Shown here piece after piece: positions 54,701 through 62,953 of a DNA stretch of 64,000 nucleotides. Origin of the DNA: Promerops cafer (taxonomy: Eukaryota; Chordata; Aves; Passeriformes; Nectariniidae); assembly GCA_013398275.1 (NCBI GenBank), contig VZSE01009372.1:62001-126000 (forward strand). The letters are read 5' to 3'. The translations under genes and the position numbers were made by a program. A model generated the notes under the pieces. That model did not search any database. It was not told where the DNA came from and saw nothing but the letters and a program-made list of their open reading frames with translations. How positions within the stretch are numbered: position 1 is the first letter of the stretch; every line of letters starts with the position of its first letter.

Positions 54701-57700
54701 TCGGTTCTGCCCAGCTGCAGGAAGAGCTTGACAATGAGGAAGCAGATGCGGGCCTCCAGGGGAGCGTTGCCCACCGCGATGGATTCCCTCAGGATGTACG
54801 TCAGCAGCTCCAGCTCGTTCTCCGAGCTGAAGGAGCGGCCAGGCAGGCACACGAGCAGGGTCACCGTCTTCCCCAGCAGGGAGGAGAACTTGTGCTTCAT
54901 GTTCTGCTTCAGGTAGATGGAGGCAAGGCTCACGTGCAGCGCTGCCAGCAGGGGCAGGTCCCCAAAGCCCCTGTCCAGGACACTCATGGCTTCCTCAAAG
55001 TACACCCGAGCCTGGGAGAACTTCACCTTTTTGATGCAGAGCTTACCCAAGAGGAAACAGAGCCTGACGTGAGCCCAAACTGAACGAGTCCTCTTGGCCC
55101 AGTTCCGGGAAGTCTCGAGGTAAAGGACCAGTTCATCCTCATCAGAGAAACCATAAAAAGTGGAGTGCAGAAAGGAAAAGCTGAGATCATAAAAGCTTTG
55201 GAAACTGGGCACGAAACTGTCTTGGTTGAGGAAGGTCAATATGGGGTCAAAGACATCAGCATCCTCCATGTGTCCAGCATTGAGGTCGATGAAGAATTTG
55301 GGATAATCCAAGTCATCCAGTTTCTCCAGGAGAACATCTTCCAGTGTGGCAGGGGCCGTTTCACTGCCTGGGCTGGACAGCTCTGAGGTGCTGCTGGTAG
55401 CCCAGTCATTGATTTCCTCCCAAGACTGGAGCACTTGGATTTCTTTACTGCCATGGAGAGCAGCCTCTGGAAGACACAGGGAAACCATAGTGGGATCAGG
55501 AAGAAATTCTTCCCTGTGGCTGCCTCATCCCTGGAAGTGTCCAAGGGCAGGCTGGACGGGACTTGGAGAAGCCTGGGATAGTGGAAGGTGTCCCTGACCG
55601 TGGCAGGGGGTGGGGCTGGATGACCTTTAAGGTTCCTCCCGACCCAAACCATTCTCTGATGTTTCCTCATGTCCAAATTCACCCTCAGAAGCCGTCACCA
55701 AAGCCTCCCGCTCTGTCCCCTCCTCACACTCACCTGGTGGCACTTGTGGGAACACGGCTGTGGGTTCAAAACCAGCTGTACAACGAGACAAACAGAAAAC
55801 AAAACCCCAAATCCTTGGTCAGTGTCAATGTGCAGAAATCAGCTGAAGTCCCAGAGCCACCCAGCCAGAACAGAGAGACTTAGAGCCCCCAGAAACGCTG
55901 GCCCTGGTCCTGCAGGCCAGGCTCAGCAGAGAGCAGCATCTGCCAGGGTGAATCCCAGCTCGGGAGCTGCCCTGGCAGCAGAGAAGGTCCCTACAACCTC
56001 CAGCATGGCAGGGTCACCTCCTGAGGACACCTCCAGCCTCCACCACCAGGCTGAGCACGGGTTTGCTGCTGCCTCCACCCCAGAAGTTGCCTCCACTGCA
56101 CTCCCGTGATCTTGACGCTCTCCAGGCCCTGCCAAGCTCTCCATGGAGATCCAGGGTCAGGGATATCAGGAGAGGGGACACTCACCCAGCCTGTACACAG
56201 AGGTGATGTCAGTGTGTGCCAGGTCCCCCAGGAGGGTGGCAAAGTGCTGCTCGTCACCATTGCAGGGGATGTGCAGGACTGGGGACTTCTCCTCTTCGCT
56301 CAGAAACACGAAGCCCTTTCCCCTGGGGTGGGGCAGGAGAAGAGAGTCAGCGTGTCCCCAGCCCCTGACACTGCAGCTGGCCTGTGGGGATGGGATGGGA
56401 TGGGATGGGATGGGATGGGATGGGATGGGATGGGATGGGATGTTTTCCCATCCCTTCTCTTCCTCCCACCACAGAAGTTGTGTTGCAGTTGAGGACAGGA
56501 TTTTGGATACCTTCCCCATCCAGGTTCTCCATGAAGGAACAGAAAGGTACCAGAGAAAAGGACCTATTGGTCTTTTTTTGGAATCCGGAAGCCACAGGAT
56601 ACCACCTGATCTGCTCTGTCCCTTCTTGAGTGTCAGAGGAAAGTGCTACAACTCACCTTGAGTGACTCTGAGGGGGAAAGCCCAGCAGACCTTGGTTAAA
56701 ACCTTGTCCTCCTACACACACTCTCGGAGAAGCCTTTTGGGATGGCCATCGCATGGAAGCCACCAACAGAGACAACTGCTGAGTCAGGGTGGCATTCATC
56801 ACCCTCCCTCCCTGGACAGCTCTTGCTGTGCCCTTGGGAGGGTGTGGAATTCTGCTCTGTGCCAGTGGCCATTCTGCCTCCACATCCAGGGGCAGGAGGA
56901 AGGAAAGCAGGATTTGGTTTCCTCAGCAGGGAATGCTCTCCCCACCCTTATCAGGCTCCCAGCCCCTCAGAGATACAACTGAAGACATTTCTAGGACAAA
57001 CTGGGAAGCCAGCTTGCAGGAAGCCAGATTAGCCCAGGGCTGGATCTGTTCCTCTCCAAGAATCACCTGAGGCAGGTGAAATACAATTTCTTTGTCTGGG
57101 CTGCAGCAGAGCCTGGCCAAAGCTTCTGCTCACCTCAAACCCACCCTCTGTGAAGGTCCTGCAAAGGAAATCAGCTGCCCTAGGCTCTCACACAGCCTTC
57201 AGGTGGGATTTGGAGCCTCCCCTCCCTTTTCTCCAGAATTTAATTCAAATGAACTCACAGAGGTTCGCAAGCCTCGGGATTTACGTGTCGGGTGGGAACG
57301 AAGCCAACGCTCCTGGTGCTGAGGGATCTGCCCACAAACCAGGGCACTCCAGGGATGAAGAACCCGATGATTTCTATGGGGTCTCCTTTGGAGAAGCTCA
57401 GCTCATCCCACGCTGCTCCTCTGTGGTCCTTGGTGGCGATGCACCTGCCTTTGACTGGGAAACCAAGGCAAAAACGGGAATTCCAGTGGGATCCCTGCTA
57501 AAACGTCCTCCCTGGAAAAGACCTGGGCACAGAGAGGCCCTGATTCCAGCTGGAGAGGGCTTCCTGTCTCTCCCCTAAGATTTATTGTGACCTTGGATCC
57601 AGCTCTCTGCCGTTTCTCCTTGAGAAATATAATACAAAATAAAAGAGAGATGGATCAACTCCACACCTGTGCGAGCTGCAGCCTGGAGGGTGACTGGAAA

Positions 57701-60700
57701 TATGGATTTTCACAGATACTGCCCTATCTCAACTCTGCCAGGAGTGAAGTCTTGGACAGTGCAAATGTCCATCCCTACATGACAAAGTCACACCTGCAGG
57801 GACCTCCTGTGTCCAGCGTGCTCTGCTCTAGACTGGACTGGGGTTAAGGGCTGGCTGGTGGGCACAGGTTTCACGTGAACACAAGGTGGGAACCTCATGA
57901 TTTGAAACCTCGCTCCTGAAAGAATTAAAAGAAACATAAAATTGAAGCAGGACAGGGAAAGCCCAGTGGCAGAAGGGTGTCAGCAGCAGCTCTCTGCTCC
58001 CTGTGTTCCTCAGAACATGGTTTGCAAGTTCTGATCTGCATTCCAGAGAGTCCAGAGATGCAGCATTTCCTCAGAGCCCCCGTAGTGGGGTCAGTCCCAG
58101 AACAACAAATGGATTTGTGGTCATTTGTGGCCAAACCCAGGTTTTGAGCTGTGCCCAGCCCTGGGACAGTGCCTTGCACAGGTGTCACTCACCAATGGCC
58201 TGAGAGCTCGTCCCGCTGATCTCCTGGGAGAGGCCAAAACTCACAGCATAATTCTTCAGGAACCACCTGCAAGGCAAAAGGGGCCCTCACTGGTCCTCCG
58301 TGAGCACTCCTGACCTCAGGCCAGCCCCGGGGATGGTGTCACACCGCAGGGGAAGAGCAGGAGAAATTTGCCATCTTTAAGGAAGATTTCTCCAAGCAAA
58401 AGGCTCAGCCAGGTGACCAATGTGAAGCCCCACTTTGGCTGGCATTGCCTGGTTGTTTTCTGCCACTTCTTCATCTGTTTATCAGAGATAACCTCACGTA
58501 TGACCTAAATCAATACCTTCCAAAAACCACATCTGAAGCAGGAACATGTCCTTGCTGTGTCCCACTGACAGCACCTGCACTGATTCCAGTCTTTATGCCT
58601 AATGTGGCTCCTCCTGGAAATATCCTCACGGAACTGTGAGGCTCTTGCCCTTTGCCAGAGGAGTTTCCCAGCCAGCCTTGGTGCCAGTCATGCAGCAGGA
58701 TCAGGAAAGAATCCTGCTCTGAGCCCTTTAATTCACCACTTACTGGTAAAAGGGGTGAGGTATTGGCTCCAGAGCTGTCACGGGCACCACGCCTCGCTGT
58801 CCTGTCAGCAGGGACGTCCCTTCCCATTTGGAATCCTGCCCAGCACTCTTCACATGGATCAGCTCGTTCCTGCAGAGCTGCAGACCCTCCTCTCCCTCCT
58901 GCTCCGACTTCCAGACACCAGGCACTGCCCTGGAGAAAAAGTTCCCTGCAGAGACAGAGTCAGAGATGGGATCAGTGCATCAGTGGCTCCAGCACAGCCC
59001 TGCTGGAGGATTTTCAGGAATTCCCATCACACCTTCCTGGAGGAGCAGATCCATGTAGATGGCAGCCAGGTGCTCTTCATCCACGGTGACCCTGAGCTCT
59101 GTGTCCTCCACCAGGGCACAGTCCAGCCAGAACTCCTGGGCAAAGAGCAGCTGCTCCAGGCAGGCCCCCACGTACCCTGAGAAGCCAAGAGGGGGATCAG
59201 GATCAGCACCTCCTTCCCTGAGCAGCAGGAAGGGTCTTGAGCATTTCCAAATGTCAGGCAAAAGCTTCTAATCTTGTCTCCAAAATTTCCCAGAAGGAAT
59301 CCTCCTGATTCTCACTGATCCAAACAGAGATTTCCTAAACAACGGATCAGGAAGTTTTCTAATTCATACTCTCACTGTCCACCCTGAACATTACAGTTCT
59401 GTAGGGCCAGGCAATGCCTTCTCCAAAAACCCTTCTCACACTGTCTGTTCAGACCTCGGAAACATTACCTAAAGTCAGATAGGTGGAAAACTTCCAGACT
59501 TCCTCCAGGGTTTTGAAGGTGAGGAGGAAGCGATCCTCGTGTGCCCGCATACAGACCAGCCTGGCTGACAGCTCCTGCACGGGGGAGACAAAGCAGCACC
59601 AAGGGACAGTCCTGGAGCCTTGAAATCCAGCAGGGAGGGAGAGTTCAGTCCAGACATCCTCTCTGGAGCTGGGATTGGTTTATGTAAAACCCAGCCTGAG
59701 AGCTCTGTGCCTGTCCAGAGCTGTCACCTCCAGCAGGGACACGGATTTGGTGATCCCAGCCCTGTGAATTCCTGGTTATTTAGGCTCAGATCCCCCAAAA
59801 CAACACAAGGCTCAGCTTTGCCCCTCACTTGCCATCAGTTCATCTTCCCCATTATTCCAGTCCCCTCCAGAGTCCCCTGCAGTGGCTTTGGAGGAGCTCC
59901 TCAGCTGGGTTTGGTACTCCAGCACGCCTCCCCCCATTCCAGGAGCATCCCAGCATGCTGGCATGGGGTTTCTACCTTGAACAGGGCACAGACACCTCTG
60001 TCATCGCTCTCCAGAGCCCACAGCTTCTTCCTGGCAGCTTCCTGGAGCTGGGAATTGCGGCCCCGGGAGGAGCGGCTCTCCACGGAGAAGGAGAGCGAGA
60101 GCTCTTGGGAAGGAAAGGAGGAGGATTGAAGGGGAGGAGGAGCTCTGTGGCACCCAGGGCCACCCCTGCCACCCAGAGCCACCCCGAGCCACCCCTGCCA
60201 CCCTGCCAGGCCCGCCAGAGCCTCCAGCCTGGCTGTGATGCTCAAACAACACAACCCCAGCCCACCGTCATCGTTCAGCCACCAAGGTGAGACCCGAGGC
60301 ACTGGGGGAGCCACAGGAATTCTGTGAGATCCCACAGGCAGCACCTTACCTGGTGGAAAGCTGTCCCTGCGAGCCAGCAGCACCCCAGAGGGGTCCGGGG
60401 AGCCGTGTCCTGCCTCGGGAGCGGGGCTGCTCTGCTCTGTCACCCCAGCCTTACCTGGAGAGGAGGGGACACAGCAGAGCTGCTGGAAAACGTTGTGGAA
60501 GAGCTCTTGGATGTCCTGCCTCAGCTCAGACCCCTGGGAGCACAGCCCTGCAGATCTGGCTGGGGATTGTGTGAATGTGGAAACACCCTAAAGTCATGCT
60601 CGAGGTTGGGGAGATCCGTGGGGTTGATGGGGTCTAACTCCATCATTGCCTTGATGTTGGGCTTTTTTTCCAGTGCTGGAGTGGCTCTGGAGTGAGGGGG

Positions 60701-62953
60701 TTTTCCCTCCTTTCTCCTGGCCAGACCCTCACATGAGCAGATCTGTTAAAGGGTGAATCCCCAACAGAGATTTTTTTTTGGAGGAGGCCTCAACCCCCCA
60801 GCACAGGAGAGCCAAAAATTAGTTCAAAATTTTGAAAATCAAAATGAGATTTTCTCCCCTGCCTGCTCTAATGGGTATCTAAAATCCAAGCAGCATCCTC
60901 CCTGCTCCACACATCATCAACTGTTGCCATAAAGGATTCAGGGCCTGCAACTTGAGCTGCTAATTATGTTAATGAAAGCTGAGGCACACAAAACTCCAGT
61001 CCTGCTCTTCCACAGCTGCATTGGCGGTGGAGGGATAACCAGATTAAACCCCAATTTTTGTCAGTAATCAGACTGGATTTGTAAGAGAAACATGTACCTG
61101 GAGATGTGGAGCTGCAACGTGCAGCAGCTTTTTTAAGTCATTTCTTTGACCAGAACTCTGCTCTACAGTTCTTTTTATTGAGCCAGCTTTGCCAGTCACT
61201 CAAATAAACTGGTATTTGCTAAGTCACTCAAATAAACTGGTATTTGCATGCAGAAATCGAATTCTTATTTAGAGAAATAGGATTCTTACGTAGAGCTAGG
61301 AAGTAGAAAAGAACAGCCCAAGGCTGGACAGGTCATGAATAAGTTTTGCTTTGAAAGAAAAGGGTCTACATTTAACAAAGTCTCAACATTTCATGTGGCA
61401 GCTTCGTCCCTTCCACATGAGGGAAATGGAGAAGGGGAAGTGAAAGGAGGCAGAGGCAGAACAAAATCTGAGCTGGCTCCTGCCATTGCTCCATCCTCGC
61501 TGTCCTCCTCCCCTCTCTGTGCCCCAGCAGACCCTGGCAGGGCCTGGGGATGGGTCCCTGGTGCCAATNNNNNNNNNNNNNNNNNNNNNNNNNNNNNNNN
61601 NNNNNNNNNNNNNNNNNNNNNNNNNNNNNNNNNNNNNNNNNNNNNNNNNNNNNNNNNNNNNNNNNNNNNNNNNNNNNNNNNNNNNNNNNNNNNNNNNNNN
61701 NNNNNNNNNNNNNNNNNNNNNNNNNNNGCCATTCCCTGGGGATGGGGATGGGTCCCTGCTGCCATTCCCTGGGGATGGGGAGGTGTCCCTGCTGCCATTC
61801 TCTGGGGATGTGTCCCTGGTGCCATTCCCTGGGGATGGGGATGTGTCCCTGCTGCCATTCCCTGGGGATGGGGACAGGTACCTGCTGCCGTTCCCTGGGG
61901 ATGTGTCCCTGATGCCGGGGTCGTGTCCCACCACCATTGTCCCCGGCGGTGCAGGCGGTCCCCGCGGGGCAGGGGCTCGGGGCAGCGGGGCCAGCAGGAC
62001 TCACACTCCTCACCTGGGGAACACGGAGGGGGGGCAGAGGTGTCCGGATCCCTGGCAAGATTCTCCCTGCCCGAGAGGTGTCCGTGGGATGTGCCACAGG
62101 AGGTGGCAGGTGGGACACTGCTCGTGCCACCTCCGCCAGCAGCAGGACAGAGCCTGTCCATGGGTCCCCAGCGCCAGGAAGGGGCCAGGGCTCACTGTGG
62201 TTGCTCTGACGGGTTCAGTGTTTATTTTCATTTGACCCAGGCTCAGAAAGGGAACTGGGATCTTTTTTTTCAAGGGACCAATTGAAACTGCAGCTGGGGA
62301 CTTGTTCCCAGCCATGCCAGTGACTCACTGACCTCCTCAGTGCCAAAATATTTTGTAACAGTGGGCAGGAAAGAGCTCCAGCCTCGAGCCAGGCGCAGGT
62401 CCCAGCACTCAGGGCTGCACTCCTGGCTCCAGGGCTGGGTGCTCAGGGCACCTTCTGGCCCTGCCTCTGCTGGGGGACACGTGGCCACAGTGGCTGGCGC
62501 TGAGCCATGTTCCTCCTCCAGCTCACTGGGACACGCTGGATGTTCCTCCTCCAGCTCACTGGGACACGCTGGAACGGGAATGGTGCCTTGGGGGATGCCA
62601 GAACCCCACGGGCTGTGCTTGGAGGGCTCCTGGGCAGGCGAGGGGAAAAGCCAATAGCATGGGAATAAACCAACCCCCGAGTCAACCCATCCCCTCCCTG
62701 GCCAAAATCTCCTGCCTCACTCCCTACACACCCTAATCCAAGAGGAGAGAGCACCAGGAGGATCCCAGAGAAGGCAAGTAGCCAGAGGGGCCAGTGCTCC
62801 ACGCCAGAGTGTCCCCAAGGGTCCCATCCCATGGAAGGAGCTCCGCAGCCACAGCTCCCACACCCCACTGCCACAGCAGAGCCCCACAGGCACCTTACCT
62901 GTGCATCCCAGCGCCAGCTCCTGGTGCCAGGGGGTCCCCAGGCAGCAGCCCAT
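48570..62953 (-). CDS. SH3TC2: SH3TC2, SH3 domain and TPR protein, 17 coding exons (whole gene)
   Basis: Adaptor of recycling endosomes and plasma membrane. In mammals it binds Rab11, is expressed in Schwann cells, and its loss causes Charcot-Marie-Tooth type 4C. Coding exons, 5' to 3' on the minus strand: 62899-62953, 60350-60454, 59976-60103, 59469-59574, 59033-59176, 58744-58945, 58193-58266, 57259-57454, 56186-56322, 55734-55775, 53763-55466, 53488-53668, 52017-52167, 51433-51555, 50819-50969, 49542-49738, 48570-48761. All introns are GT-AG, all phases join, and the sum is 3888 nt, i.e. 1295 residues (human 1288) with the same exon count as human. Order: MGCC lipidation signal, SH3-1 (about 180-246), SH3-2 (about 272-336), TPR region (about 500-1260), C terminus with RWLSEGG. 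No frameshift or stop interrupts it. Introns not listed separately (2-7, 9, 11, 13, 14; 87-738 bp) hold no recognised feature. Confidence 0.95.
48762..49541 (-). other. SH3TC2: SH3TC2 intron 16, with a tandem triplication
   Basis: 780-bp intron. 49274-49410 carries three tandem copies of about 45-52 bp (TTCTGATG...GGTGATA...GGGCTGTGG). The remainder shows nothing recognised; a Gln/Glu/Ala-rich plus-strand open frame (48900-49271) has no domain and overlaps intron sequence. Confidence 0.8.
49274..49410. repeat. Tandem triplication, 45-52-bp unit, in SH3TC2 intron 16
   Basis: CTTCTGATG restarts at about 49275, 49320 and 49372, each followed by GGTGATA and GGGCTGTGG. The first copy lacks a TTTTAT segment. 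Confidence 0.88.
49542..49738 (-). CDS. SH3TC2: SH3TC2 exon 16
   Basis: 197 nt, residues 1167-1232, entering in phase 1 and leaving in phase 0 (donor AAG|GTAAGA). Encodes TPR helices DQLQELVAFHRLATAYDLL and AEDCYLKTLAMRPP, matching the mammalian protein. The true acceptor is the one nearest the exon (CTTTTCCAG|GGGATC). The next upstream copy, 46 nt away, would shift the frame. The first ~24 exonic bases are part of the intron 15 tandem array. Confidence 0.94.
49720..50262. repeat. SH3TC2: Minisatellite of 45-48-bp units, each carrying a copy of the exon 16 splice acceptor
   Basis: Read on the minus strand, each unit contains ATTCCACC, a CTCTCTTTTCCAG acceptor-like stretch, then GGATCCATGGCAGGAGCTGG or the exon-identical GGGATCAGCTGCAGGAGCTG. 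Acceptor-like TTTTCCAG motifs occur 12 times; GGAAAAG starts near 49741, 49787, 49832, 49879, 49927, 49972, 50017, 50064, 50111, 50158, 50203 and 50251. The first is the true exon 16 acceptor. The second unit (starting at 49761 with CAACCAGCTCCTGCAGCTGA) is identical to the exon junction, so the array clearly arose by tandem duplication across the intron-exon boundary. Confidence 0.95.
49739..50818 (-). other. SH3TC2: SH3TC2 intron 15
   Basis: 1080-bp intron. About half of it, on the acceptor side, is the splice-site-bearing tandem array 49720-50262. The donor-side half (50263-50818) is unique sequence with nothing recognised. Confidence 0.85.
50819..50969 (-). CDS. SH3TC2: SH3TC2 exon 15
   Basis: 151 nt, residues 1117-1167, entering phase 0 and leaving phase 1 (donor G|GTGAGT). 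Encodes GGAVPLARKLKATQTELRLF and the TPR helix YEKALEFATLAARLSLR, closely matching the mammalian protein. Confidence 0.95.
51433..51555 (-). CDS. SH3TC2: SH3TC2 exon 14
   Basis: 123 nt, residues 1076-1116, phase 0 to phase 0. Acceptor CCTTCCAG|GCAGCC, donor ACAGG|GTATGG. Encodes AAIQTALKGDNFSLAMDLYE followed by KAGDTFFNGSRNRARAVEFY, a TPR helix pair conserved in the family. Confidence 0.95.
52017..52167 (-). CDS. SH3TC2: SH3TC2 exon 13
   Basis: 151 nt, residues 1025-1075, entering phase 2 and leaving phase 0 (donor CAG|GTATGG). Encodes ALRQSLDCTKQSLRIFIDL and AAEAWLQAGKLYYLLQEDEL, a strongly conserved TPR pair. Confidence 0.95.
52168..53487 (-). other. SH3TC2: SH3TC2 intron 12
   Basis: 1320-bp intron. 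No repeat family, exon or RNA is recognised. Small plus-strand open frames at 52503-52821 are overlapping and without similarity. Confidence 0.75.
53488..53668 (-). CDS. SH3TC2: SH3TC2 exon 12
   Basis: 181 nt, residues 965-1025, entering phase 1 and leaving phase 2 (donor TGA|GTGAGT). Encodes CLCHFYSRACPDLQACITYH and the TPR helix LARRLQDRALEADARQALSQ, matching the mammalian protein. The intron separating it from exon 11 is only 94 bp. Confidence 0.95.
53763..55466 (-). CDS. SH3TC2: SH3TC2 exon 11, large TPR exon
   Basis: 1704 nt, residues 397-965, phase 1 to phase 1. Acceptor TGTCTTCCAG|AGGCTG, donor GGA|GTGAGT. It corresponds to the large exon 11 of human. After a Ser/Asp/Glu-rich linker (to about residue 460) comes a run of paired helices: FYDLSFSFLHSTFYGFSDED, WAHVRLCFLLGKLCIKKVKF, ARVYFEEAMSVLD, then further TPR units to residue 965. 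Arg531 matches human Arg529, a CMT4C site. The position of human Arg658 is His660 here. The uninterrupted 568-codon frame is strong evidence of function. Confidence 0.97.
55467..55733 (-). other. SH3TC2: SH3TC2 intron 10, mostly a CR1 copy
   Basis: 267-bp intron of which about 180 bp (55495-55675) is CR1. Only about 28 bp separate the CR1 from the exon 11 acceptor, so the branch point may lie in, or next to, repeat-derived sequence. Confidence 0.85.
55495..55675 (+). repeat. CR1 LINE 3'-end fragment inside SH3TC2 intron 10
   Basis: Plus-oriented CR1: GGGATCAGGAAGAAATTCTT, CATCCCTGGAAGTGTCCAAG, GATAGTGGAAGGTGTCCCTG, then TGACCTTTAAGGTTCCTCCC and a CATTCTCTGATGTTTCCTCATG tail. It is antisense to SH3TC2. 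Confidence 0.9.
55734..55775 (-). CDS. SH3TC2: SH3TC2 exon 10 (42 nt)
   Basis: A 42-nt exon in phase 1 on both sides, residues 383-397, encoding AGFEPTAVFPQVPP. It matches the human S-G-F-E start after V-Y-R-L. Acceptor TTGTACAG|CTGG, donor CCAG|GTGAGT. It is found only by phase and homology, and skipping it would keep the frame. Confidence 0.9.
56186..56322 (-). CDS. SH3TC2: SH3TC2 exon 9
   Basis: 137 nt, residues 337-383, entering phase 2 and leaving phase 1 (donor CTGG|GTGAGT). Encodes GKGFVFLSEEEKSPVLHIPC and the conserved DLAHTDITSVYRL. The acceptor is CCCCACCCCAG|GGG; a (GGGAT)n tract lies about 65 bp upstream of it. Confidence 0.94.
56323..57258 (-). other. SH3TC2: SH3TC2 intron 8
   Basis: 936-bp intron with the (GGGAT)n tract at 56387-56442; otherwise nothing recognised. 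Confidence 0.8.
56387..56442. repeat. (GGGAT)n pentanucleotide microsatellite, about 11 copies, SH3TC2 intron 8
   Basis: A pure GGGAT run on the plus strand (ATCCC in the SH3TC2 transcript), 65 bp upstream of exon 9. The plus strand fits a G-quadruplex pattern (repeated GGG with 2-base spacers) and is the template strand for SH3TC2. Confidence 0.97.
57259..57454 (-). CDS. SH3TC2: SH3TC2 exon 8, second SH3 domain
   Basis: 196 nt, residues 272-337, entering phase 1 and leaving phase 2 (donor CCTCT|GTGAGT). Encodes KGRCIATKDHRGAAWDELSF, then KGDPIEIIGFFIPGVPWFVG and GFVPTRHVNPE. This is a clear SH3 fold signature (DELSF acidic loop, W-F-V-G, G-F-V-P), though ALYDY is degenerate as in the mammalian protein. 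Confidence 0.95.
58193..58266 (-). CDS. SH3TC2: SH3TC2 exon 7
   Basis: 74 nt, residues 247-272, entering phase 2 and leaving phase 1 (donor ATTG|GTGAGT). Encodes WFLKNYAVSFGLSQEISGTS, the linker between the two SH3 domains, aligning with W-F-L-K-N-Y in human. Confidence 0.93.
58744..58945 (-). CDS. SH3TC2: SH3TC2 exon 6, first SH3 domain
   Basis: 202 nt, residues 180-247, entering phase 1 and leaving phase 2 (donor CCA|GTAAGT). Encodes NFFSRAVPG, then EGLQLCRNELIHVKSAGQDS and WEGTSLLTGQRGVVPVTALE. It matches the mammalian SH3-1, with G-Q-R-G-V-V-P in place of the G-x-x-G-x-x-P motif. Confidence 0.95.
59033..59176 (-). CDS. SH3TC2: SH3TC2 exon 5
   Basis: 144 nt, residues 132-180, phase 1 to phase 1 (donor GAAG|GTGTGA, a weaker site). 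Encodes GYVGACLEQLLFAQEFWLDC and ALVEDTELRVTVDEEHLAAI, strongly conserved with mammals. Confidence 0.95.
59469..59574 (-). CDS. SH3TC2: SH3TC2 exon 4
   Basis: 106 nt, residues 97-132, entering phase 0 and leaving phase 1 (donor TTAG|GTAATG). Encodes ELSARLVCMRAHEDRFLLTF and KTLEEVWKFSTYLTLG, clearly the SH3TC N-terminal conserved region. Confidence 0.94.
59976..60103 (-). CDS. SH3TC2: SH3TC2 exon 3
   Basis: 128 nt, residues 54-96, entering phase 1 and leaving phase 0 (donor CAAG|GTAGAA). Encodes ELSLSFSVESRSSRG and LQEAARKKLWALESDDRGVC, aligning with L-Q-E-A-A-R-R-R-L-W-A-L-E in human. Confidence 0.94.
60350..60454 (-). CDS. SH3TC2: SH3TC2 exon 2
   Basis: 105 nt, residues 19-54, phase 1 to phase 1 (donor CCAG|GTAAGG). 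It begins G-K-A (human G-K-E) and encodes a low-complexity Ser/Pro/Gly segment (TEQSSPAPEAGHGSPDPSGV) ending D-S-F-P-P, poorly conserved as in other species. The acceptor CTCTCCAG|GTAAGG also resembles a donor, but phase and homology support the acceptor reading. Confidence 0.85.
61195..61247. repeat. 25-bp direct duplication in SH3TC2 intron 1
   Basis: Two identical copies beginning GTCACTCAAATAAACTGG, at 61195-61219 and 61223-61247, separated by TAA. Confidence 0.95.
61546..61917. repeat. Minisatellite, 27-33-bp unit, interrupted by an assembly gap
   Basis: Units of the type CCATTCCCTGGGGATGGGGA plus TGTCCCTGCTG run from 61728 to 61917 (about six copies). The last half-unit before the gap (61546-61568) matches them, so the 159-base gap at 61569-61727 almost certainly hides more copies of unknown number. 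Confidence 0.95.
61569..61727. other. Assembly gap (159 N) inside a minisatellite
   Basis: Undetermined bases flanked on both sides by the same tandem repeat, in SH3TC2 intron 1. Open frames drawn across it are meaningless. Confidence 0.99.
62508..62573. repeat. 33-bp tandem duplication in SH3TC2 intron 1
   Basis: Two identical 33-bp copies (TGTTCCTCCTCCAGCTCACT...) at 62508-62540 and 62541-62573. Confidence 0.95.
62899..62953 (-). CDS. SH3TC2: SH3TC2 exon 1 with start codon and lipidation signal
   Basis: 55 coding nt, 18 codons plus one base, leaving phase 1 (donor ACAG|GTAAGG). It reads M-G-C-C-L-G-T-P-W-H-Q-E-L-A-L-G-C-T. The human first exon also encodes about 17 residues plus one base and starts M-G-G-C-F-C; mammalian SH3TC2 is myristoylated at Gly2 and palmitoylated, which targets it to membranes. 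Gly2 with Cys3/Cys4 keeps that signal. Length, phase, donor and MG-C pattern all agree. The rest of the exon differs from human, so RNA evidence would be the final proof. Confidence 0.8.

Larger units (their letters stand above)
60455..62898 (-). other. SH3TC2: SH3TC2 intron 1
   Basis: 2444-bp intron, the longest of the gene. Contents: AT-rich 60720-61330 with a 25-bp duplication (61195-61247), a minisatellite with an assembly gap (61546-61917) and a 33-bp duplication (62508-62573). First introns often hold enhancers, but no specific site is supported. Confidence 0.75.

Noticed and set aside
60440..60460. CAG|GTAAGG at the exon 2 boundary read as a donor
   Set aside because: Phase and similarity (G-K-A against human G-K-E) show it is the exon 2 acceptor; exon 1 has its own donor at 62898.
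61335..62285. Open frames spanning the N gap in intron 1
   Set aside because: They exist only because N runs contain no stop codons and the minisatellite is open in several frames.
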